Positions 1-9,934 of a DNA stretch of 64,000 nt are shown here, piece after piece; the stretch's first letter is position 1; every line of letters begins with the position of its first letter. Below the pieces are notes generated by a model that saw only the letters and a list, made by a program, of their open reading frames with translations, had not been told where the DNA came from and searched no databases. Made by a program: the position numbers and the translations under genes. Source of the stretch: Bog-473 sp963840245 (GTDB taxonomy: Bacteria; Actinomycetota; Acidimicrobiia; Acidimicrobiales; RAAP-2); assembly GCA_963840245.1 (NCBI GenBank), contig CAWIYI010000033.1:4046-68045 (forward strand), written 5' to 3'.

Positions 1-160
1 CCGGGCCGATCCACAGGCCAAACGGAGTGATGAGGACCTGATGAGGACCATCCTCGAACGCCCGTGGCCTGCTTCGACGCGAAGTCGGCAGGCGCCGGCC
101 CATGGCCCTCGGGGTGCATTAGCCTTGCTGGCCGAGGCGGCAGCTGTGGAGGGCGCGCGG

Positions 161-3100
161 ATGGAGGCCTATCGTCGTGGGGGATCTCGGCTGGGCCGCG
201 TCGCTCCCGCGGCGCTACTCGTCGTCGCCCTCGCGCTGGCGTCGACCGTTGCGCTTGGCGCCACCAGCGCGTCGAAGGCGGCCGCGGCATCCAATTCAGG
301 GGTCGGGACGGGTCGCGAGCGCTTGCCCGGCCACCAGGGTCTGGTTCCCCCGGGCGCCACGCTCATCGGGCCCGCTCCGGCCGCAACGCCCCTGCCGCTC
401 GTCGTCACCCTCAAGCCGCGTGACCCGGCTGCGCTGGCGGCCGAGGTGCAGGCGATCTCAGACCCTGGTTCGCCCGAATACCGGCACTTCTTGACGCCGG
501 CACAGTTCGCGCAACAGTTCGGCCCGACGACCTCCACCATCAAGCAGGTCACGTCCGCACTCCAGCAGGAGGGCCTGACCGTGGGACCACCCTCGTCGAC
601 CGGGCTGTCCCTGCCCGTTTCCGGCACAGTGGGCAAGGTCCAGTCCGCCTTTTCGACACCGATCTCGAAGTACCACCTGTCCTCGGGAAAGACCGGCTAC
701 GACAACGCGGCCGCACCCGAGGTCCCTTCCTCGGTGGCACCGCAGATCGAGGGCATCCTGGGGCTCGACACGCTCAGCCCGCCGCAGCCTTCGACCAGCG
801 TCCCGCAGGCGAGCCCGGCCGCGTCACACCCTGAGGCGGCAGCTGCCCCCGAGGCCCTGGCCCCGGGACAACCCTCGCCGGTGACGGGCACCTGTGCCAG
901 CAGCATCAGCTCGGTGGAGGGCACGTTCGGCGCTCTCGACGCGCCGGAGCTGGCGCAGGCGTACTCGTTCGACTCTCTCTACTCGTCGAACGACTACGGG
1001 GCGGGTAGCACCGTCGCGCTGGTCGAGCCGTCGGCGGGAGCGGGCTCGGGCTATTCGGCGAGCGACATCAGCACCTTCGCCAATTGCTACGGCATCACGC
1101 TCGGAGGCGGGCAGATCACGCAAACGGACCTGGACGGCGGGGGCGCCACCGGGTCCGGCACGGCGGAGGCAGAGCTCGACATCGAGACACTGCTCTCCCT
1201 GGCGCCCAAGGCGAACATCGAGGTGTACGAAGGCGGGAACAGTCTTTACGACGTGTTCAACCAGATCGTCAGTGACGACAGCGCCAAGATCGTGAGCGAT
1301 AGCTGGACGAACGGCTGCGATGCCTACGTCGGCCAGGCGCTGCAGAACTCGGAGAACACCCTCTTCCAAGCCGCTGCCGCCGAGGGGCAGTCGATCTTCG
1401 TCGCGACCGGGGACCAGGGGTCGGAGGGCTGCAACATCAACGGGAAGATCTCGGCATTCACGGGCTCGAACCCGGTGGCGCAGGCGGTCGACCCCTCGAC
1501 GGGGACCCTCTATATCGCCAACGAGTCCAGCAACACCGTGAACGTGGACAGCGAAGGGAGCACGGGCAATCCGACGAACTTCGGGTCCGCGTTCTCGGTC
1601 ACGACCGGCAGCGGCCCCGACGCGGTCGCCCTCGACGCGCCGGCAAAAGAAGTCTTCGTGGCCAACTCCGGGGGCACGCTGACCGTCATCCCCACCACGA
1701 CCTGCAACGCGTCGACCACATCCGGCTGCAGCTCGCCGACGCAGGTTCCCTCGGGCGGACACCTGAACGCTCCGTCTGCCCTCGCGGTGAGCGGATCCAC
1801 CCTCTACGTGGGAAACGGCAACGGGACGGTGGCGGTGTACAGCGTCGGGAGCACCCTTACCTGGATGGCGACGGTCAGACTTCCCTCGGGGTCCGTGCCG
1901 ACGGCCCTCGCGGTCGATCCCACCAACGGCTTCGTCTACGTCGCCGACGGCAACAGAAACAGGGTCGAGTACTTCAACGCGACGACCTGCAACGCGTCCA
2001 CGACCTCCGGATGCTCGTCGACGCCCAGCGCCGTCTCGGTTGGCAACGACCCGGTTGCCCTGGCTGTCGCGCCGGGCTCTGGCAACCTCTACGTGGCCAA
2101 CGCGGGGAGTGGGGGAGGGATCTCGGTCATCCGCTTGAGCAACCAGACTGTGGTCACGACGATCTCGACGACCCAGCCCAACGAACGGCACCGGCGTGGT
2201 CCAGTCCATCGGCCTCTCCCCGGACGGGAACGAGGTCCTTGCCGTCCTGAACGGGCTGGACTTCCCCGGCGACGTGCTGGCGACGATCAACACCACGACG
2301 AACGCCATCACCGCGACGGTGGGTCTCCAGACCGGTTCGGATTCCATGGGCCAGCTCGTGAGTGACGGTACCCTCGGGTACGTCTGGGTTACCGACAGCA
2401 CGAGCGGGGGGGACGTCCTTCAGAACCTGAATCTCGCGGTCTCGGACCCGGCCAGCCAGCCCTACGTCACCGCCGTCGGCGGAACCTCGCTCGGTCACGG
2501 GACGCAGACGCAGACCCTTGGTCCGCCGCCCACGGAGCAGGCCTGGAACGACGCGCTCTACTTCTCCGAAGGCGCCGGAGGAGGCGGGATCTCCAAGACG
2601 TTCACCATGCCGGCGTACCAGCAGGCGCTCGGAACGGTCAGCGGCAGCAGCGGGACCCCCTGCGCCAATGCGGGCGGCGACTGCCGCGAGGTCCCAGACG
2701 TGTCCGCCGACGCCGATCCGAGCAGCGGCTATGTCATTTACGACAGCGTCGACGGCCTGAACTGGAGCGCGCTGGGAGGAACGAGCGGAGCGGTGCCCCT
2801 GTGGGCGGCCGTGGTCGCCGTCGTCGCGTCCGCCAACGGCAACACAACCGGCTACGGCGCGCTCAACCCGGCGCTCTATCTGCTGGCCAAGCAGTCCCCG
2901 GGCACGTTCCTCAATGACGTGACCACGGGGAACAACGACTACAACGCCACCGACGGTGGCCAGTTCCCGGCCCTCGCCGGTTATGACATGGCCACCGGCC
3001 TGGGCACGCCGGTGGCGTCAACCCTGGCCACCGGCCTCGCCACCATTCGTGCGGGTGGCCGTGTCGGGCACCCAGACCTCCGGCGGGTCGCCGACCTTCA

Positions 3101-4142
3101 CCGCGGTCCCCGATTACTCCGGCCCGGGGACCATGCCACCCGGTGTCACGCTGAACTCGAGCGGTCTCAGCTGCACCACCGTGGCGCCGTCCACGACCAT
3201 CAGTCCCACCCTGGCGCCCGGCTCGTACACCCTCCTGGCCGAGTCCTGCGGCGGGGTGACCCTTTCCGGTGCGGACGCCGGCGACTACACCGTGGTCTAC
3301 ACCACTGCCGCCAACGACTTCACTGCTGTTGCGCCCGCCCCCACCCCCGCCGACGAACGGCTATTGGCTGGTGGGCTCGGACGGCGGCATCTTCACCTTC
3401 GGCTCCGCCAACTTCTACGGATCGACCGGCAACATCAAGTTGCAACGGCCCGTGGTCGGCATCAGCCCGACAGCGGACAAAGGCGGGTATTGGCTGGTCG
3501 CATCCGACGGCGGCGTCTTCGCTTTCGGGGACGCCGGCTTCTTCGGATCGATACCGGGGATCGGGCTCAACCCCGCCGGGTCGGGCCTCCCTCACAGCCT
3601 CAACGCGCCCATCGTCGGCATGGTGCCGTCGTCCGACGGACGCGGCTACTTCATGGTGGCCTCCGACGGCGGCGTCTTTGCCTTCGGCGACGCCCGGTTC
3701 GAGGGTTCGTGCCCCGGCATCAGCGGCGGCTGCTCGGGGGCGGCCGTGGCCGTCGTGCCCGACGCCTCGGGCAACGGGTACTGGTTGATCACCCAAACCG
3801 GGAACGTCTATACGTTCGGCGACGCTCCGTTCTACGGAACTCCGGGAGCCCAGGGCTCACCGGTGACCTCCGCCGTGCGCACCGCCGACGGACGCGGGTA
3901 CTGGATCCTGCTGGCCAACGGCACCGTTGACGCCTATCGGGGATGCCGTGTTCCGGGGTAGCCCGGTCGGCTCGGTCGGGGGCTTCAATCCAGCCACCGC
4001 CATATTTGCCGACGCGGACGGCGGTGGGTACTGGGTCGCGTCGGCCCAAGGTGCGGTGTTCTCCTATGGCGACGCCCCGAACAAGGGCTCCATGGCGGGG
4101 ACCCATCTCAACGGCTCGATCATCGCCGCCACCGGGTTCTGA
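161..4142 (+). CDS. Secreted S53 (sedolisin-type) serine protease with nested beta-propeller and C-terminal surface repeats, frameshifted
   Basis: This is a predicted exported acid-type serine protease. An ATG at 161 gives a clean signal peptide; the frame is open from 41 but that extension is not signal-like. A pro-kumamolisin activation domain fills about residues 50-205. The catalytic Glu/Asp pair is seen in EAELDIE (about 335-340), the oxyanion Asp in ATGDQGSEG (about 418) and the Ser in GGTSGAVPLWAA (about 875). The calcium-site region is FLNDVTTGN plus GYDMATGLGTP. Between the oxyanion Asp and the Ser lies about 300 residues of YVTN/NHL-like propeller repeats. After the protease come repeats of the form YWLVxSDGGxFxFGDA, typical of actinobacterial surface proteins. 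The frame changes near 2185, 3050, 3340 and 3938. No competing start or stop separates the parts, so one fused gene with sequencing errors is likelier than several genes; a true pseudogene is possible. Confidence 0.75.
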
Positions 4143-4245
4143 CCCGTCACGCCTGAGACGCAGCACGGCTGAAGCAGGCCGGTCGCCCGTCCTCTGAGCG
4201 CGGGCAGCGACCGCCGGTGGGCGAGCAGTCGCCGGTGGTGACTCG

Positions 4246-5690
4246 TCAGGTGGCGGGGGGAGGGGCCAGAGGAGCGATGCAAGTCTGCAGCGCCGTGATG
4301 TCGGGGGCAACCGCCGGGGGAGTAGTGGCCGCTGGTGATGTCGGCCCGGGCGTGGTCGGGACGGTGGTGGTCGTCGTGGTCGGGAACAGTGACGGGCACC
4401 ACGTGGTGGTGGTGTCGTCGTCGTGGGCGGTGCGGGGCTCAGCGAGTTGGAGGGAACGCTCGAGGGCACCGTCGTCGTAGGCACCGTCGTCGGCATCGTG
4501 GTGGTGGACGTCGTCACGGGGGCCGTGGAAGTGGTCGTGGTCTGGGGGACGAGCGTCGCGGGCGTGCTGGCCGAACCCGTGGGCGCCGAGGCGGACGGCG
4601 TCGGCGCCGTGATGGTCACCGTTGTACAGACGCCGGCGTGCTCGAGCGTCCCCACGTCCTTCACGAGCAAGGTCAGCGAGCGGCTCTCGGCCACCTCGTC
4701 GGATGTGAGTTTCAGGGCGGCCTGCGTCACCGCTTTGGCGGCCTCGTCACGCTGGTGTACCGAGCTCTTGACGGCGCGCAGCGCGGCGCTGTCGTGGGTG
4801 ATCAGGTTGGACGCCGCCAGCCCGAGATACTGCTGCGCCACCACGCCGTCTTGGCTCTGGGGAGTGTTCCGTGTAAGCGGCTGGGAGTTGCCAGAGCTCA
4901 CGAGCGGTGCGCCCGAGTACAACCCGCTGCTCACGTACTCACCGATCGCGAATCCCTTGAGTGCCTTGGACGCGGCACCGAACGCGGAGCGCGCCGTCGT
5001 GACCTGAGCCTCCGCCGCGGCGAGTTCCTGATCCCGGGTCATCATTACACCCTGGTCGGCCGCCACTACCGAGAGGGCCTGCTGGTAGGACTGCAAATCC
5101 GACGTCACGTTCCCGTACACGTCCAGGGCCGACGAGACCGGCAGCGATGCAGGGAGGCTGGTGGAAGCACCGACGAGGGAGCTGGCGTAGCAAGGCAGCC
5201 CGTCCGGTGTTGGCGCGCACCACGCACTCTGGTCCACGACGGCGAGGAACGCTGTCGGCGGGGCCACCGTGCCGGACCGGAGCGCGGTTGTGATGACCGA
5301 CATGTTCGACTGGAGCAACGTGGCCACGGTCGCCGAACAGCCGGCCGGCCAATTGGCGTAGGCGGGGAATCCGTTCGCCGAGATCACGCCCGGGACCGGC
5401 ACTCCGTTGTTGTCGGTCGTACGGCCCGTGTTGAACGGGTTGAACGCCGCGGTGTTGTTGGTCGATCCCCCCTCGGCGGCCTGCCACTCGTCGAGGTCGG
5501 CGACGTTGGCCGACGTCGCCGGCGCGCTGAGCCCCTGGAGGACGCAGAGCTCCCATCCCGGCGGGAGCGGCGTGTCATCGCCCGACTGAGCCGCCGCGGT
5601 GCCGCCGGCCGTCCAGGCGAGCGCGGTGGCCCCCAGGCCGGCGATCACAAGGGCCAGGGCGAGTCCGATGCTTCGGAGGCTGCGTGTCAT
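4246..5690 (-). CDS. Secreted protein with lysozyme-like N-terminal region and Thr/Pro/Ser-rich tail, one frameshift
   Basis: The protein starts with a signal peptide (about residues 1-35, ending in TAAAQS). The next 100 residues contain WQAAEGGSTNN, FNPFNTG and YANWPAGCSATVATLL. That spacing resembles the 'AEGG..NNPFNT...Y.s...G..AT..TL' pattern of actinobacterial lysozyme-fold proteins, so a peptidoglycan-related role is my inference. A helical middle part (about 200-350) is followed by a long Thr/Pro/Ser linker. The reading frame changes near 4405-4420 in the low-complexity tail; in the restored frame the tail continues as TTTVPTTPGPTSPAATTPP and ends APLAPPPAT at the stop at 4246. It converges with the S53 gene. 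The linker suggests a wall-spanning or surface-exposed protein. The exact family is not recognised. Confidence 0.6.
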
Positions 5691-6356
5691 GAGAGATCGA
5701 TCAGGATCGGTGGCTCCGCCGGTGAGGGGTGGTCAGGTGCTGGATCCGCGCCACTGCGCCAGTGGCCCGCTCCAGGTTGGCACGTTCTGCACCCCGGCTC
5801 CCACGCGGGCAGCGGTTGATCCGACGAACAGCGTGGACCGAGTTGCGCGAAACATGGGTGTGAGAGGGTTTCGTGGCCGTCTCAGGATCCACGTCGTACG
5901 GGTGCAAGGTGGCCGTGTAGCGACAAAGTCGCTGGTGGCGGCGGTTGCCCGCAGCGGGACTTCGAAGCTCCCGTCGGGCCATGCGGAGGAGTCCGGCGAT
6001 TCCGGAACAACGCACGTGACATCGGTGAACGGGATGTGACCGGATCGCGACCGTCCGGGCCTGTCCGGTCGAGTTGGAGCGGACTCCGGTCTCTCGGGAC
6101 GTCACCGAGCCCGGAGGGGGACTCGAATTCCGCCGGAGTCGATGGGTCGTGCGACCGGATCCCGAAGACCCCCCGGACTTGGGTGATCTGGCGAGACTCC
6201 GTCGTGAGTGGCGAAGCCGGCCACGTGTACGCGATTGAGCACCGACGTGCAGCGACTTGACGGCGATCCGCGACGTCAAGAGGGTGTGCGGCCCAACACG
6301 GATCGGCTCCGGTCGACATTGCCCTAATACAGACGGCGTGCCCTTACGCAGCCCCG
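5691..6356. other. Gap of about 0.66 kb between secreted-protein genes, no gene recognised
   Basis: Open frames cross this stretch on both strands but none has family-like composition or a convincing start. The minus-strand frame entering from the GH43-like gene becomes low-quality, Arg/Ser-rich sequence after the frameshift near 6600. The region probably holds the upstream control region of the lysozyme-like gene (start at 5690) and the 3' end of the GH43-like gene. Confidence 0.4.
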
Positions 6357-7584
6357 TCAGCGCAAGCCGACTTGCCCGTCCCTTCCAGCCGTCACCCCGG
6401 GCACCATTCCCTGGCGGTTGGCGATGTAGGGCATCCCGGTCGGGGTGAAGGCTATTCGCGCGGCGACCAGCCTCGGGAGAGCCAAGGGGTAGTAGAGCGC
6501 GTGCGGGGTGTAGAGCATCCAGGTGATGCCGTTCTGCGTGTAGACGGTCTCTTCGTCGGGTCCCTCGCCTTGGACATTGGATCCGAGCCATGGCCCGGCA
6601 GTACGGCGAGGTGCACGGCCCGCCCGGCCCTTTGCACAGAGCGAGGCCGATTCCGCTGGCATCGTCCCAGGTGGCGTCGTCGGAAAAGAAGAGGAGGTAC
6701 CGGTTGGCGACGTGGACCATGTCGGGAGCCTCTATCAGGTCCACCTCCCACGGGAGGTCGTTCGTGAGGAGCACCGAGGATGCGCCAAGCAGCGTCTGCC
6801 CGTCGGGGGCCAGGCGCTGGGCATAGATGTGGGTGCTGACCGCCCGACCCATGACGACGGCGTTGCCGTCGTTCTTCCAGTACAGCCACTCCTGACCGTT
6901 CGGGGCGACGAGGGTGCGAGGATCGATGTCGCCGTGCCCGGAGGTCTGGCAGATGATGGGGGCGGGGGAGTGCGAGGTAAAGGGCCCGGTCGGCGACGTC
7001 GACGTCGCAACGCCGATGCACTGGGCCAGAACGCCGGGCGCCAGCATGTAGTCCTGGTCCAGGCCTGAGAACCACATCACGTAGGTCTTGCCGACCTTGC
7101 GGACATCGGGCGACCACAGCGCGGTGTTGGGCTCCACCCACGCGGGCAAGGTTGGCACGGCGTCTCTCAAGGAGAGGAACTTTCCCATGACGTTAAAGGT
7201 GCGCTCGGGCAGATGCATCTGGCCGACGTCGACGATGCCGCTCGAGTACATGTAGTCCAACGTGGAGGTGGGCAGAACGAAGGGGTCCGAGATCAAGCCC
7301 TTCGTCGGCGCGAACGTCTGGGCGGTAGCGATGTTGCTGGCCGGAGGCGGATCGGTCGTCACCGGAAGCCTGCCCTCAGCGAGAAGTACAGGATGGCAGC
7401 AACGCCGACAGCGGCCACGAGCGCCGTGGCTCGCCACGATCACTGCCGCGGTCGGCCACGCCACGCGACGGCGAGGGCGCCGCGCTCCCTCCTCAGAGGG
7501 CCGAACTCTTTCGAGGCTGGAAACGGAGATTGGTAGAAGGTAGCGCGCAAGCGGCTCGAGCAGGCGGCCGAGCAGACCGGTCAT
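6357..7584 (-). CDS. GH43-like (five-bladed propeller) glycoside hydrolase, membrane-anchored, frameshifted
   Basis: The core reads like a GH43/GH117-type beta-propeller. SDPFVLPTSTLDYMYSS carries the first acidic residue, PNTALWSPDVRKVGKTYVMW the WxPDV motif and LIEAPDMVHVANRYLLFF the presumed acid Glu. The C-terminal end ITWMLYTPHALYYPLALPR lies in another frame, so there is a shift near 6600 and the true stop is at 6357. Near the N-terminus a hydrophobic segment (TALVAAVGVAAILYFSL) is visible only in a shifted frame between about 7380 and 7430, implying two compensating indels and a type II membrane anchor. The substrate cannot be read from the sequence; arabinan- or galactan-like polymers are common for this clan. 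The gene is about 400 codons when repaired. Confidence 0.6.
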
Positions 7585-7673
7585 ACCGGAGTTGGGCGTG
7601 CGTTGTGACTACGGGCCCTCGGTGAGAACTATCGGTGCCGAAACCTTGCGCGAACGGAGTTCAGGTCAGCGGG

Positions 7674-7756
7674 TGCCCGGAGCGGGACTCGAACCCGCAC
7701 GCCCTTTCGGACAGCGGCTTTTGAGGCCGCCGCGTCTGCCATTCCGCCATCCGGGC
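7674..7756 (-). tRNA. tRNA-Leu (anticodon CAA)
   Basis: On the minus strand the acceptor arm GCCCGGA pairs with TCCGGGC, followed by discriminator A. The anticodon stem GCGGC/GCCGC encloses the loop CTCAAAA, giving anticodon CAA. A long variable arm (GTCCGAAAGGGCGT) marks it as a class II leucine tRNA, and the T-arm GCGGGTTCGAGTCCCGC is canonical. CCA is not encoded. It stands alone between the GH43-like gene and menC, and no integrase lies next to it. Confidence 0.95.
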
Positions 7757-7814
7757 GAGAACGCTCGATCGTACAAGCTGCCATCTACGGTGGCGGGGTG
7801 GGAGCGCCGCGGCC

Positions 7815-8972
7815 ATGAAGCTCACCGGCGTCGAGCTCGTCCACGTCGACCTCCCGTTCCGCCAGGACATCGGCACGGCCGCAGGCGTGCACCGGGTGCG
7901 TCCGCTGCTCTTCGTGCGGGTCGTGGCCGAGGAGGCCGAGGGCTGGGGCGAGTGCGCCGCCCTGGCGGACGGCACGGCGGTGGACCCCGCGCTCTCGGTG
8001 GTTGAGCGGGCCGCCGCCGACCGGGGTGTGCCCCGCCTCTTCGAAGCGACCCGGGCCCGGGAGGGCCGCCTGCCGTCCGGGGCCGGGATCGCCCAGCTCT
8101 TCGGGAGCTCGCCGGTCGACCGGATGCTCGCCGCCGCCTTCGAGATGGCGGTCTCGGACGCCGAACTGCGTGCGGGAGGGCGATCGCTGGCCGATGAGCT
8201 CGGGATCGGGGCGGGCTTCGAGACGATGCCGGTCGGCGCCGTCGTCGGGATCCCCGCTGGGCACGACGTTGCCACGCTGCGCCACGAGGTCGACGCTGCG
8301 GTCGCGTCCGGTGCAGCCCGAATCCGGATGAAGATCGAGCCCGGCTGGGCGCTCGAGCCGGTGCAGGCCGTCCGGGCCGATCATCCCGACCTCGTCCTCC
8401 AGGTCGACGCCAACGGGTCCTTCGGGGCGGGCACGGACGACATTGCCGTGCTGAGTGGGCTGGCCGATCTCGACGTGCTGTGCATCGAGCAGCCACTGGC
8501 GCCGGCGGACCTCGTTGCCCACGCCCAACTGGCGCGTCAGCTGCCGGTCCCGATCTGCCTCGACGAGTCGCTCTCGTCGCCGCGGCGCGTCACGGACGCA
8601 CTGCGCAACGGGTCGTGCGCCATGGCCTGCCTCAAGCCGGCGCGCCTCGGGGGCGTGCGGGCCACCCGAGCCGCCCACGCTGCGTGTGCCGCGGCGGGCG
8701 TGCCGGCCTTCGTCGGCGGCTTCTTCGAGGCGGGACTCGGGCGGGTCGCGAACCTGGCCCTCGCCGCCCGGCTGGGCCAGGACGCGACCGGCCTGGTCAG
8801 CGACGTCGGGGACCCGTCGGACTATCTGGCGATCGACCCCTGTGGCTACCCGCCCGTGGTCGGTGGATGGGTCAGGGTGCGCTCCGGCCCGGGGATCGGG
8901 AACCCGCCCGATGGCCCGGTCCTGGAGATGCTCGAGGCGCGGCGTCGCTGGTTCCCCGCCACCTACACTTGA
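7815..8972 (+). CDS. menC: o-Succinylbenzoate synthase (enolase superfamily)
   Basis: This 385-residue enolase-superfamily enzyme most likely dehydrates SHCHC to o-succinylbenzoate in menaquinone synthesis. The catalytic set is complete: the second Lys of RMK at 173, metal ligands D198 (QVDANGS), E225 (CIEQPL) and D250 (CLDES), and K274 (CLKPARLGG). The N-terminal capping domain has the WGECAAL motif. Length matches the family. N-acylamino-acid racemases and dipeptide epimerases share this fold, so the OSBS call rests on motif style and is not certain. It begins 58 bases after the tRNA-Leu and is followed by a small coiled-coil gene only 6 bases downstream. Confidence 0.8.
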   Translation: MKLTGVELVHVDLPFRQDIGTAAGVHRVRPLLFVRVVAEEAEGWGECAALADGTAVDPALSVVERAAADRGVPRLFEATRAREGRLPSGAGIAQLFGSSPVDRMLAAAFEMAVSDAELRAGGRSLADELGIGAGFETMPVGAVVGIPAGHDVATLRHEVDAAVASGAARIRMKIEPGWALEPVQAVRADHPDLVLQVDANGSFGAGTDDIAVLSGLADLDVLCIEQPLAPADLVAHAQLARQLPVPICLDESLSSPRRVTDALRNGSCAMACLKPARLGGVRATRAAHAACAAAGVPAFVGGFFEAGLGRVANLALAARLGQDATGLVSDVGDPSDYLAIDPCGYPPVVGGWVRVRSGPGIGNPPDGPVLEMLEARRRWFPATYT

Positions 8973-8978
8973 CGCTCC

Positions 8979-9272
8979 ATGCATCGCATCCTCTTGGAGC
9001 GGCGGATCAGAGATGTCCACACCCGGCTCGTCCGGGCGCGGGAGGAGTTGGCCGTGCTGAACGAGCAGTTGGTTGTCGTGCAGGAGTCGGCCGACGAGGC
9101 GCGCGTGCGCGCCCTCGTGTCGGAAACGCCGCAGGCCAGCCAGGAGCACAACGAGGCGGCGCGCCACGCCGACGCCATGGTGCGCGCCCGCGACGCGCTG
9201 GTCAAGGTCGTCGGCGACCTCGAACGCCGCCGGGACGAGCTCCTCGCCGCCGTCGCCACTGGCAAGCCGTGA
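8979..9272 (+). CDS. Small coiled-coil protein
   Basis: This 97-residue protein is almost entirely helical, with heptad-like Leu/Val/Ile spacing, many Arg/Glu pairs and no hydrophobic segment or cysteine. An extended coiled coil is the clear prediction. It starts 6 bases after menC and ends 34 bases before the ANTAR regulator, so it is probably co-transcribed with both. I do not recognise a named family. The Ala/Arg/Glu-rich composition could suit a cytoplasmic scaffold or adaptor, but nothing in the sequence gives a function. Confidence 0.7.
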   Translation: MHRILLERRIRDVHTRLVRAREELAVLNEQLVVVQESADEARVRALVSETPQASQEHNEAARHADAMVRARDALVKVVGDLERRRDELLAAVATGKP

Positions 9273-9306
9273 CGGCATCCGTGGGCGCGGTGACAGCCGG
9301 GATCGC

Positions 9307-9924
9307 ATGGTGACGGACGGCGACGGCGCGTCCACCCTGGCCCGAGTTGTCATCGCCGAGGACGAGGCCATCGTTCGCCTCGACCTCAAGGAGATCCTGA
9401 TATCGGCGGGCTACCAGGTCGTGGGGGAGACCGGCCGCGGGGACGAGGCGGTGACGCTCGTCGAGGAGCACCAACCCGACCTGGTCATCCTCGACGTCAA
9501 GATGCCCGGCATGGACGGCCTGCGCGCCGCCCGTGAGATCACCTCGCGCCACCAGGTGGCGGTGCTCCTGCTCACGGCCTTCAGCCAGCGCGACCTCATC
9601 GAGGAGGCCCGGGACTCGGGGGTGTCGGCCTATCTCATCAAGCCGTTCCAGCCGCGCGAGCTGTTGCCGGCCATCGCGGGCGTGCTGGCCAGGGCGCGCC
9701 AGGACTGGGCCATTGAGGCGGACGAGCTGGAGCATTCCTCCGACGGCGCCGAGGACAAGATCGCCACGCGCCGCTTGGTCGACGAGGCCAAGCAGACCCT
9801 GATGGACCGCGACGACATGCCCGAGGACGAGGCATTCGGCTTCATTCAGCGCACCGCCATGCGGACGCGGGCCCGCATGCGCGACGTGGCGCAGCAGGTC
9901 GTCGACGGCACGCTGACCCCCTAG
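9307..9924 (+). CDS. Response regulator with ANTAR RNA-binding output domain (PdtaR-like)
   Basis: A receiver domain (about residues 12-125) has the acidic pocket EDE at 18-20, the phospho-acceptor D63 in ILDVKMPGMDG, T90 and K112 (IKPF). The C-terminal 60 residues (RLVDEAKQTLMDRDDMPEDEAF followed by a basic helix) form an ANTAR domain, which binds paired hairpins in nascent RNA and blocks termination. This architecture matches mycobacterial PdtaR and other actinobacterial regulators. The ATG at 9307 precedes the receiver domain by about 12 residues and is preferred over in-frame upstream sequence. No partner histidine kinase is in the window. Confidence 0.9.
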   Translation: MVTDGDGASTLARVVIAEDEAIVRLDLKEILISAGYQVVGETGRGDEAVTLVEEHQPDLVILDVKMPGMDGLRAAREITSRHQVAVLLLTAFSQRDLIEEARDSGVSAYLIKPFQPRELLPAIAGVLARARQDWAIEADELEHSSDGAEDKIATRRLVDEAKQTLMDRDDMPEDEAFGFIQRTAMRTRARMRDVAQQVVDGTLTP

Positions 9925-9934
9925 TGTCGACGTA

